DNA from: Gracilaria gracilis
Taxonomy: Eukaryota > Rhodophyta > Florideophyceae > Gracilariales > Gracilariaceae
Assembly: GCA_030374805.1 (NCBI GenBank)
Contig: JARGSG010000004.1
Location: 372,001-436,000, forward strand
Direction: 5' to 3'
Length of the DNA stretch: 64,000 nt
Shown here: one piece after another, positions 51,201 to 59,483 of the stretch
Numbering within the stretch: the first letter of the stretch is position 1
Layout of the letters: each line of letters starts with the position of its first letter
Notes under the pieces: model-generated
What the model saw: only the letters and a program-made list of their open reading frames with translations
What the model was told of the DNA's origin: nothing
The model's database searches: none
Position numbers and translations under genes: made by a program

Positions 51201-52421
51201 GTCCACACAGAACCGCATACGGGTATCATTCCTCTTTGTGACGAGAACCACAGGGCTGGCCCAGTCCACATTTGGTGGTTCTATGACACCTTCACGGAGC
51301 ATTCTCTCGACCTCCTTGAGCTCAACCTCACGGGCTTTTGGACCTGCACGGTAAGGCTGCTGGTAAATGGGTTTCCGGCCAGGCACCATATCAATACGGT
51401 GCTCTGTAGCCTCAATTTGGCCTAGCTGGCCCGACCACATGGGTTCAAATTCTTCTAAGAGATTGAGGATCCGGTCTCGGAGAGCCTGGTTCTCCGCACC
51501 GATCTGGACTTCCTCTCTCCAATTCCGCACTGGGTCCAGTTCCATAGCCTTTTCCTGATCCCTAACCTTAAAGGTATTGGCGATCTCCTGTTCCATTTTG
51601 GTGTTTGTCGATAACAGGGGCGCATATGCAGGGTATGGCGCATCTGTTCCTCCCTCTTCCTTAGAGGTGGCGACCTTGCCCAACCCATTAGGTGAGACCG
51701 TGAAAACCCCTTGTGGTGCCGGCAATGCTATTCCAATAGTGGTATTCTTGGGTAACTTAACAATGTGATTGCTAAAGTTACTCAAGTACACCTTGAAGGA
51801 TTGATTAGGGATGTTGTCGATAATCCCGTTTCCCATCAAGGCGAGATGTCTTTCTGCCAACCTAGGATGGTTCTGTAGCATTACCAATCCTGGAACTGCG
51901 CATGAGACATTCACTACCATTTGGGTCATAGCCGGAATTGAAACCAATTTGGTGAGCCGTATCTTGTTTGAAACCGTTTCGGTGGGTATATTGAACCTCG
52001 GCTTCTTACGCCAACCATTTTTGGTCTGCGTATTACCCAGTATGGCAATACGACCACCTTGACGGAGAGCGACCGTTCGGGACCCTGGCAAAATTGCCTT
52101 GACATGTCTGTCAATAAAGTTGGTCCCGAGGATACAGTATGTCGCCAGACGATCCACCACAAAGAAATTGAGCTTCACCTTCAAGGTTCCAAGTTGTACC
52201 ACAGTGGTTAACATTCCTCTAAGGTGCAGTGGGCGCTCGTTAGCGTCCACCAGCGGGTTGATAGTCGGGGCAGGTCGAATGTTCCGCAAGACCGCATCGG
52301 GTATGACGCGAGCGTTTATCACATTTGGACCGGCGCCGGTATCGAGTAAACACGCAACGGGAACCTGTAGGTAATTGAGAAAGCTTACTGAGGCATTAAC
52401 TTTATAGTTATTGTACTTCAT
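48246..52421 (-). CDS. pol: Ty3/gypsy Pol polyprotein (PR-RT-RNaseH-IN-chromodomain)
   Basis: About 1391 residues run from the ATG at 52421. In order: aspartic protease with CLLDTGAGPNVI near residue 28, reverse transcriptase with LDANCGYWQV and the catalytic YIDDVIIYS near residue 505, RNase H (DTDASDAQIGCCL), integrase zinc finger (HYPRLSGHPG...CESCVRTRG, about residue 930) and DDE core (IDLLGPLPKT, LLTDNGSNLAS, HPQTNGQVERFNRIL), and a C-terminal chromodomain (VERLVGHRRTQEGLKYTVRWYGW). All catalytic residues are present. The pol frame is closed by a TAA about 28 nt upstream of the ATG and gag ends about 100 nt further up, so pol is a separate ORF rather than a gag fusion or simple frameshift product. 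Confidence 0.96.
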   Translation of the reverse strand: MKYNNYKVNASVSFLNYLQVPVACLLDTGAGPNVINARVIPDAVLRNIRPAPTINPLVDANERPLHLRGMLTTVVQLGTLKVKLNFFVVDRLATYCILGTNFIDRHVKAILPGSRTVALRQGGRIAILGNTQTKNGWRKKPRFNIPTETVSNKIRLTKLVSIPAMTQMVVNVSCAVPGLVMLQNHPRLAERHLALMGNGIIDNIPNQSFKVYLSNFSNHIVKLPKNTTIGIALPAPQGVFTVSPNGLGKVATSKEEGGTDAPYPAYAPLLSTNTKMEQEIANTFKVRDQEKAMELDPVRNWREEVQIGAENQALRDRILNLLEEFEPMWSGQLGQIEATEHRIDMVPGRKPIYQQPYRAGPKAREVELKEVERMLREGVIEPPNVDWASPVVLVTKRNDTRMRFCVDYRRLNNMTIRDSYPIPKMDECIDSLGNAKIFTTLDANCGYWQVPMREEDKDKTTFTCHAGLFRFTRMPFGLRNAPATFQRALDIILSKVKWRTALVYIDDVIIYSRTVEEHFHHVREVLNLLRESGVTLKLRKCEFFTKEVEYLGHIISPGRLEVTPRNIWAVQKPKPPTSQMEIRSFIGLCNVYRRFIKGFAKIAAPLNKKLLKGQPTRFECLTNEEMDAFEALKHALLTPPILALPIAGLRYTLDTDASDAQIGCCLMQEQENGDKLPIGYWSRALHAAEKNYTTTEKECLAVVWSMLMLRPYLYGERFTLRTDHDALRWILGLADASGRLARWRLRLSEFEYDVQYRPGTKHNVADAMSRITTDGLDTEPVEDDIPCFTISTNPDGDTLEGYWTLPEGDTWFSDAIAREILAFEETDVTPITREEFLREQANDVYCRSLMDQVGMKDSNFDVDRNGFLVRRAPIDGSLQKVVPKVLRPRVLYLAHYPRLSGHPGGTRMYYTLRQGYYWPHMANDVYTFVGQCESCVRTRGGLRKHRKYLKLFPAAGPLEFVAIDLLGPLPKTTRRYQYIIVITDRFSKLTRAIPLKDRKSTTLAVAFLNNWIYPYGEPLYLLTDNGSNLASKFFEAVCNFLGFKHYFTTAYHPQTNGQVERFNRILVSRLPHYTEEHQTGWDELVQPLTYAYNLQVHRATQTTPFDLILSRHPPGIVVEGDPLGQEAAGALTPSQVKRNTLLRLRRALKYAESKLTAFQKRYKEDYDRKVTQVVTATPGQYVFIDHPPKGAKSRPGDEANDEAIDRDINFKLLPKSSGPFKVVRSTDHTVTVNQDGVENTISIDRITVAPKTVQSRKERGESARDPQAAALRTLPREDGTPIEVNDDAQGDEPDYVPPAGITVAPSEKTPTPSGTDAHLNQSGERIPSQVSNEFPVERLVGHRRTQEGLKYTVRWYGWGADGDTAEQPSAIPHHFRVSYWNRKGEDMPNDW

Positions 52422-52522
52422 TAGACACACCACATTGGGTACGTCTGATTATTCTTTTTCCACCATTAAGGTTTCCCGTTCCGGTATCGACGGGCCTTCC
52501 AATTCACGGTTAGGGGTGGCCC

Positions 52523-54685
52523 CTAAGCTAACCGTTCGGTGTTTTCCTGCTCTTCCTGAGCGGGACTGTCCTTCTCCAAGATTGGTGTTTCCTCGACGAG
52601 GTGAACCTGAGATGGTGATGGTTGAGCTTGTACCCTCTTTCCAGATCCATATAGGTTACGGTGGTTTTGCTGCCTGGCACTGATCAGATGTTCGCGCACC
52701 CCTGGGGGTATTTTGTCACATCTGTTCGCCAGATGGTCTGGCGATAAGCAGAGCCAGCAGACTAATCCACCTGTCTGAGGATCACGCATTGCCATAGAGG
52801 TAGGTCGGGTCACCGGATTGGTCGGTGCTGTAGCATATGAAGATGCTTGCGAACCACCCGTTGAGGTTTGTTGAGTGCTCGCCGCACTTGGTGGCGACCT
52901 TACCGAAGCTGGTGGTACTGTCGACGACCAATTACCAATGGAGGTGGCTCGTGACTGAGCCTGCGGCGCAGTCACGAGATGAACTGCCATTCCTGTTAGT
53001 ACGCGAATGAGCGAATCTCCCTCTGAGGTAGTGCTTTCTTCTAGCTCCAATACTGACCGTTTCGGTTTATCCTTTGAAAAATGGGACGCTGACGGCTTCT
53101 TTCCGTAACGGAGAGTGTCGCCTAGTCCCTGGGCATAACGAGCAAGCCCATTATAGTCTACCTTACGGTTGTTCGCCAGGTAATTGCGTACCTGCGAACG
53201 GATCGCTTTGTCAACATTGTCGGCAAAGAGCGACTTCAACCTACTAGTAGTAAAGACATTACCGCATCGGGTGGCCAGATTCCAAAGGCCTAACGAGAAT
53301 TCCATTTCGGTTTGGCTGGAGCGTTGGCGATATGCCTGCACCTCAGCGTGACCTTCCTGGATAACCTCATCGGTAGCGTAAGTTTCCAACATGAAATTAA
53401 CCACTTCTGGGTACGTCTCTAACATCTCTGTCCGTTCTTCATCAACCGCCAGGGTATTTCCACGGAGACTGCCTTGCAGCAAGTGGTAAGCTTGACCTTT
53501 AAGGTAAAACTGGAATAACCACAAGGCAGCGCCTTCGGAAAAACCATTTTGGTCACATGCAATCTTGAACTTCTGTAGAAACTCAATTACCGCAATGGGA
53601 TCATCACCTGTGAAGGTAGTATCGTCCATCTGGAAGCTGAGCTTCTTATGGTGCTTGGTGATCTTCTGCGCAACCTCTTGGGTGTAAGCAGAGAATCGGT
53701 TTCTCAACCGATATGACCTATAATCAACCGCTTTTGTGAACATATCGTTCAGCGGCTGACGCACCTCTAGGGTTGTATCGGTGTCCGAATCCGAGTCGGA
53801 CGACTCGTACCGTTTCTTCTTACCTTTCCGGTTTCTCTTTGACGAATTCTTCGCCAACCTGTTCGGTTTCTTCTTGCGTCTACCTTTACGGTCATCATCC
53901 GACGATGAACCAGTATCGGTATCGGAGCTCGAGGAATCGGGGTCAGAATCGTAGCCGCGATTCTTTCCCTTTTTCCTCCTCCTTTCTTTACCCTTGCGGT
54001 TTCTTCTTCGTCGCCCCTCTTCTGGGTCAGACGAATCGTCCTCAGGTCCACCAGTCTTGGTGTCCTTTCGAACGTTACCTCCAATGGGTGGCAAGTACAC
54101 GTCTCGAGGGCCCATCTCTATATGGCCCTCTTGACCTTGCCTTAAACCTTGTAGGTACGCACTATCGGCCAAAATTGGCTTGATTGGTGCGGAAGAACCG
54201 GCAGGGATCCCTTGTGGTATGCGAGTAACTATATTCACCCCAGGGGTTTTGGCTTCCGCCATTCCTTCAGAAACCCAAAGGTCTTGAACCACTCGGTAGA
54301 TATGCTCCCGGGCACCCGTTAAGAGGTATGTTTCAACCAATTTAGGTATGCGTTGAGAGAGCTCGTGCACGGCTCGATCAACCACCAAGCGGGTAACGGC
54401 GTCCATGTCCATTGAGGTCATAGCTTCATTAACCGTAGCGGTAAAAAGAGCTTTTGCTCGATCTTCCAATTGGGGCCAAAGGTCCTCAACCGTTGTCGGC
54501 AAATCCTTGTTAGGTTCAGGAGCCAACGGTGGCTGAGTGCCCGTATCCTTTGAGGTCCCGGCCCGAGGTTGCCGAAGCAGCTCCTCGGGATTATCCAGAA
54601 TGGGTCTAGTGGCTGACGCCGCAGCAGAACCCTTGTGGCTATGTGGCGCGCTAGAGCCACGAGTAATCCTTTTAGGTCTTTCCAT
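52523..54685 (-). CDS. gag: Ty3/gypsy Gag polyprotein
   Basis: The ATG at 54685 gives about 720 residues. The N-terminal 170 are helical. A long Lys/Arg/Ser/Asp-rich low-complexity region (about residues 215-330) could bind nucleic acid or act in nuclear import. The retrotransposon Gag core follows (FLQKFKIACDQNGFSEGAAL, YLKGQAYHLLQGSL), and a CCHC zinc knuckle CWLCLSPDHLANRC lies near residue 650. Gag packages the RNA in the cytoplasmic particle. The ORF is intact, in keeping with the young LTRs. Its length is large for a Ty3 Gag because of the basic repeat region. Confidence 0.93.
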   Translation of the reverse strand: MERPKRITRGSSAPHSHKGSAAASATRPILDNPEELLRQPRAGTSKDTGTQPPLAPEPNKDLPTTVEDLWPQLEDRAKALFTATVNEAMTSMDMDAVTRLVVDRAVHELSQRIPKLVETYLLTGAREHIYRVVQDLWVSEGMAEAKTPGVNIVTRIPQGIPAGSSAPIKPILADSAYLQGLRQGQEGHIEMGPRDVYLPPIGGNVRKDTKTGGPEDDSSDPEEGRRRRNRKGKERRRKKGKNRGYDSDPDSSSSDTDTGSSSDDDRKGRRKKKPNRLAKNSSKRNRKGKKKRYESSDSDSDTDTTLEVRQPLNDMFTKAVDYRSYRLRNRFSAYTQEVAQKITKHHKKLSFQMDDTTFTGDDPIAVIEFLQKFKIACDQNGFSEGAALWLFQFYLKGQAYHLLQGSLRGNTLAVDEERTEMLETYPEVVNFMLETYATDEVIQEGHAEVQAYRQRSSQTEMEFSLGLWNLATRCGNVFTTSRLKSLFADNVDKAIRSQVRNYLANNRKVDYNGLARYAQGLGDTLRYGKKPSASHFSKDKPKRSVLELEESTTSEGDSLIRVLTGMAVHLVTAPQAQSRATSIGNWSSTVPPASVRSPPSAASTQQTSTGGSQASSYATAPTNPVTRPTSMAMRDPQTGGLVCWLCLSPDHLANRCDKIPPGVREHLISARQQNHRNLYGSGKRVQAQPSPSQVHLVEETPILEKDSPAQEEQENTERLA

Positions 54686-54813
54686 AGTGACCAATAGTGG
54701 TATGCAATTGCTTCGCAAGTATTCCTACGAAACCAAATAGGTGTGTGAACTTCCAGAATCCTTTCGAATGTCTTCTGTTCACCAGTAAAGGTACGACAAA
54801 AACCAAGAAACTT

Positions 54814-54829
54814 CTAGGTCGGGAGACCA
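54814..54829 (-). promoter_or_regulatory. Candidate tRNA primer-binding site
   Basis: On the minus strand TGGTCTCCCGACCTAG begins three bases after the 5' LTR and starts with TGG, complementary to a tRNA CCA end. The priming tRNA cannot be named without the genome's tRNA set. Confidence 0.7.
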
Positions 54830-54832
54830 AAA

Positions 54833-55330
54833 TGTCGTACAAATACCGATAAGGTGTGGGGTCCGCCTGGTAGAGGGAGCGCGCAAGGGCTCAACCTAAA
54901 GGAAAAAAAACAACCAATATGGTAGTAGGGCACCTGAAACCCGCAGGGGCAAACGGCGGGGCAACTAGTCTAGACCGTGTAGGTGTACGGTAGTAGACGT
55001 CGACGCGCGGTAAAACCTGAATAGTAATAGAGTAGCAAGTGACCAAGATGGTATAGTTACTGCCCTAGTGGTGCCTGACTTTACAATAACCGAGGGGGAA
55101 GGCGAGGTGCACCACAATATATACAAGGTGCACCGAGGCCGATCTCCCATGCGGGCATGACGTCATCGGCTGTGCCCATGACCTACTGTCATGGGCCAGC
55201 AATGCTAAACTATCCTAGACTATAAATTAGAAATTATAAAATACAGAATACCAATTGGGTACAGTGCAGCCAGCAAGGCGCACCAGTAGGCCCACGTGGC
55301 ACCAACCCATTGAGGTCTCATTGTACTACA
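54833..55330 (-). repeat. 5' LTR of the Ty3 element (498 bp)
   Basis: It matches the 3' LTR almost completely and ends at the target duplication ATTCA (55331-55335). It should contain the element promoter. Confidence 0.97.
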
Positions 55331-55335
55331 ATTCA

Positions 55336-56092
55336 GAAACGTAGACAAGCGCAAGAACAAGAGGAGCAGGAGAACTTGCGTAGGACAAAAGCCAAGGAGG
55401 ATCTCGCGGAAAGAAGAAGAGCAGAAGCCGAAATGAGGGCCAAAAAGAAGGCGGAGCTTCAGGCCAGAAGACAGGAAGTTGGTTTAGAGCGAGCGCGAAG
55501 AAAAGAGGAGCTTGCACAACGTAAGAAGAAACAAGCTGAAGATAGGGCACGAAAGAAGCTTGAAACCACTGCAGAGCGCAAGAAACAGAAGGAACTGAAG
55601 GCAGTTCATAAGCAGCATCTGAAGGCGCGTGGTGCAATTTCCAAAGTCCGAACGACTGGAAGGCAGGTAAGGCCTCTGTCAGCGCGTGATGTTAATCAGA
55701 GGCTTTCAGATCAGCAGGTTGTTATGCGACCGTCAACAAAAGTTAATGTGACGGGAAACACGAGCGAATTTGTTGGGGATAAGGAGAACACAAACGTGTG
55801 TGCTCTCAACGCGAACATGCAAAATGTAAGCGATGAATCTCTGACGGATGACATAACGCCGGTGCCCGTGGGAGATGTCGCAAGCCCCGATCTGCAGTAT
55901 AGGGGTCTTGAGTTGGTGTGCAGCGTATCCGATTGGCCGTTTAAATACAAAGGGGTAGTGCACGGTGGGCTGGTGCAATGGCATGGCCACGTATACTATT
56001 TGGTGATCGAGTGCCAGGGGGACTGGCACTGCGTACAAGTGGGACACGAGTGCAAGTTGGGTAGTGAAAATTCAATTAGAACGATCATATAG
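55336..56092 (+). pseudogene. Pogo-like transposase, 3' part, with charged coiled-coil tail
   Basis: This continues the gene interrupted at 43776. Joining after one target-duplication copy gives CA+G, a Gln codon, and the frame stays open for 252 more residues. Roughly 90 residues are an almost pure Lys/Arg/Glu/Gln/Ala helix (starting QKRRQAQEQEEQENLRRTKA), certainly coiled-coil forming. A Ser/Thr-rich linker and a C-terminal folded piece (VSDWPFKYKGVVHGGLVQWHG, VIECQGDWHCVQVGHECK) follow. The tail is not part of the usual DDE_1 transposase and may be element-specific. Confidence 0.85.
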
Positions 56093-57758
56093 TAGTTAGT
56101 GAGGGGGCCCAGGCCCGATATTTAGTTGTAGCTTGGATCTCTCGAGGCCCCAATCGTAAGGGACAAGCATCTTCTGCCGAACATCTCCTTCGTTAGTTTG
56201 CACTCACGATAGACCACACGGTAACTTCCATTAAGGTTTCCCCCACCGTTCGCACCCCTCTGCGCGCACCAGTACTCAACTGGTGATACCGAGCGTCCGC
56301 TCTTCCTTCAACCGCCCGGTGCTTCTGCTCTCCTTCACCGTGGGGATCCATTACAGTCAGACGACTCTACGCTGGCCCCCCTCCCTTCTGAAGATCACTT
56401 CGGACTCTCTACTCTCTCATGTTAAACCACAATCCTGCGTTTTCTAAAAAAGCCTAATATTGGGAGATTTTCCAACTGTTTTCGCGTTCGTTTTTGTACA
56501 GGGTTAATTCCGGCTTTGCAGTTTGGCGCTGCTACTCTGGTTACTTTTGCCATTGTTTCTTTATTTTTTTGAGTGGTTCTACTGACATTCATGGCTCATG
56601 CTCAAACTTCATCGCTCTGGCCACAATGCAGACTCGTCAACTCGATATAAAAAACACACCCACCCACACTGCTTGCGTGGAGTAACTTTTCCTTTTTCGG
56701 CTTTCTGCGATGGTCCTGAAGGTTAAACTTGGTCTAAAAAACGTCTCCTGTCTTCGTATACCCTGGAAGAGCTTTCTGACTAAATTAGCCTTGTGAGAGG
56801 AAGATTTGGACGTTTTCGTGGTATTTACTCGTCGCCGGGCAGTTGAATACAATCCAAAATTTCTCACACGACTAGACCAAAGTTGAGCAACCTTCAGACC
56901 TTGTTCAGGGAACTGACTTGCACCTTGAACTAAGTTTTTGGCGGTATAGAAGTTGACTTCGCGACGCGGAGTTTCGTTAAAAACCGCGGAGCGAGTGGCT
57001 CTTTTTGCGTAGCGAGCAGTAAAATATGCTTTTTGAAATCGGTGCTAAGCGGTTTCTTTCCTTAGAAGTATTTTAATAGGAAAGCAAAACAAAGACGCCC
57101 CGGTTGTTAACAAACTCATATGTGAGATTGCTTTTTTTCGAAGTAGAAACTTCCTACCTTTCGCAGTTTCCCAAGAACCTCCTCTACCACGAAGAAAAAG
57201 GATCAATATATGGTTTCAACCAGGTAAGTGGTGCTCTAGAAGACTAGTTTTGGGCCACAGACAACATAGAATACCAGTACCGACCGCAATGGCGGGACAG
57301 GGTGCAAAATATTCTCTTTGGCATGAAAATACAACGCTTTAGGTACCGTGCGCTTTTTTCTAGAGTGAAAGCATCTTTGTTGTCCACAAAGCACCAAAGG
57401 GGGACTAGTATTATGTATTTGGTGCCATTAGATATGCTGGAACCCGTGGACGTTGAGACAGAGTCTAGAAAATAGTTTTCTGTTTGTAATTCCATTACGT
57501 GAGCCACATGTTTGGGATCAGGTTGTTTAAAGATAGAACGGAAATGTATGATTGAATAAAGGGTATGATTGCCCTGTTTTAGACATAATCAAGACGGAAT
57601 CTTAAGGGCAATCGACTCAAAAAAGCATGAGAATACCTATTTGAAGAGATGACGACCTGGTTCAAATCGAAGGGAAATCTCATTGAACTATATTCTTCAT
57701 ACAATTCTGAGTCTCACGTAAACGAAAAAGTCTTAGAACGAACGCTTCACAACATATC
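56093..57758. other. Region between the pogo-like gene and the second LTR element
   Basis: No gene is recognised; only short ORFs occur. It probably includes the 3' end of the pogo-like element. I could not find its terminal repeat. Confidence 0.4.
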
Positions 57759-58000
57759 TGATGTCGTGCTGAAGACAGACAGACCAACATATAGTAGTGA
57801 CAATCGTGTCGCACGTTAAGCGTGCACCGTGCTTCAAGCCGAGCACTGTGTTTGATAGGGATTGCAATACCCACACAAACACAAGAGGCTGTACGCGGAG
57901 CTTGAAGTAGTTATTATTGTGGCTGAAGACCACGACGTATAGCGAAATCAGTCTTGCAGAAGAGTCCACATGGCCTCTTAAAAGCCCTACAAACGAATCA
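57759..58000 (+). repeat. 5' LTR of the degenerate element
   Basis: It aligns over its full length to 62908-63149 with many substitutions, including the blocks CATCGTGCTTCAAGC-like and GTCTTGCAGAAGAGTCC. Confidence 0.88.
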
Positions 58001-58120
58001 GTAAACGATAAATGGCATCGGGCGGGCGTCTGAATGAACCTATTACTCCATCTTCCCGGCCCTCTAGGCATCAAATTTGTTTCAATTGACCACACAACTT
58101 CGTTTTGACAGTCATATGGC

Positions 58121-58954
58121 ATGGACGATACCACCATTTTGGCCGCATTGCTAAGGCGCCAGGAAACCAAGATGAAGATTTTATCTGTCTCGTTCTTAAA
58201 AGCAGAAAAAGAGTTTTACGACTCGGCTACAGTGAAATTAGACGAGCTCGACAGAAAAAAGTGGAAGGAGTTCGAAATGCGTCTCAAAGTCGTGGAGCAG
58301 AAGCAAGAGAGCATTATGAAGCATATAGAGGTGGAAAAGAAGCGAATTCAAACGACGTTGTCAATAATGTTACCCTCAGAAGCTAACAGAGGTGAAGGAC
58401 ATCCCGCCGGGTTCACTCGCCCGGTGAGGTATCAAATACCTTTTTTGACCTTATGAAGGGGTAGTGCATCCTCGGAGATTAAGGATCAGTTCGAGTTCTT
58501 TAAGCACGGTCACGGTTTTTCTCACTGCACAAAAAGTGCCAAAAGACCGTTGACTACCTGCATTGTTGACTACGGTGAGCGGGTTTGACAGAAAATGGGC
58601 TGAAAGGAATCTAACCGGATTAGATTGGAGCGATCTAAACGACAAGTTTCTGCAACATTTTGAGTCTTTCACAATCAGGGACAAGCTCATTCGCGATCTT
58701 ATGAAAATCTCGCAGACATCATCGGAGTTTTTACAGAAAAACAGCCATTGGTTAACGATTCTTATTACGCGCACCGCGTTTCGGGATGACGACGAGACAC
58801 TAATGGCCATGTACATCCACGGGCTGGATCCAAACCTACAAGACCTCATGCCTGTAACTTGCGCAGCTATATTTGACATGCACAGGCACACCAATCCCAG
58901 CAGGTCTCCTGTTTCGATATCTGATGAACTATTGAACGCAATCACACTGGACTA
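58121..58954 (+). pseudogene. Gag remnant of the degenerate element
   Basis: Two fragments survive. 58121-58456 starts MDDTTILAALLRRQETKMK and is a charged coiled coil. 58563-58954 contains NLTGLDWSDLNDKFLQHFES and HGLDPNLQDLM, typical of the Gag core of gypsy elements. A frame change separates them. A zinc-knuckle-like KCFSCGKPWKRGH, lacking its last Cys, lies at about 59167-59205 in a further broken frame. Confidence 0.75.
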
Positions 58955-59483
58955 GTCGCTCCCGTCACGTCATAAGGACGACCAAGACTCTCCGTCCATT
59001 AAATCTGAACAACAGAAAAGGGCGAGCGAGAGGGAACGTCCGGTTGGGCGCAACTCATCTAGTAGCCACAAACCTGACAATGCTCAATTGAAGACAAAGG
59101 ACTCGTCGCAATAGAAAAAGAAGCCCAATCCGGCTACCAGACAGAAACTGTGGAAGGAACGGAAGTGCTTTTCGTGCGGAAAGCCCTGGAAACGAGGGCA
59201 CAAACTCACTGATCCTCAGGAAAAAGAGCCTCAAGCCGCAAACCTACAGGTTGCAACAACTCCGAAATCTATCTACGAAATAGAACCCTCGCATAGCTCA
59301 TCCTGCAAAGATGCTGAATTACGAGCCCTCTTAGGGTATGAAGACCACAATTCCGAAACACAACTCGTGGGTGGCATCATGAAAGCTGAGAAGATGAGAG
59401 AGCCGGCTCTCAGCGCGCTAAATGCAGCTCCTGATCATGCAAAAAAGCTTCTTTAAACTCCAGACCAAACCAATGGCATCGAA

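Larger units (their letters stand above)
43777..55330 (-). mobile_element. Full-length Ty3/gypsy chromovirus LTR retrotransposon, 11.55 kb
   Basis: The element is read on the minus strand: 5' LTR (54833-55330), primer-binding site, gag, pol, about 3.9 kb of extra sequence with antisense coding-like frames, polypurine tract and 3' LTR (43777-44284). The 5-bp target duplication ATTCA flanks it at 43772-43776 and 55331-55335. The LTRs are about 98% identical apart from one 7-bp gap, and gag and pol are both intact, so insertion is recent. Domain order PR-RT-RNaseH-IN-chromodomain identifies a chromovirus. The whole element is crowded with ACC-N5-GGT-type quasi-palindromes. Confidence 0.97.

Noticed and set aside
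41501-57758. Terminal inverted repeats of the pogo-like element
   Set aside because: I looked for CAGT-type ends next to TA on both sides and found no convincing pair, so the element's limits are not annotated.
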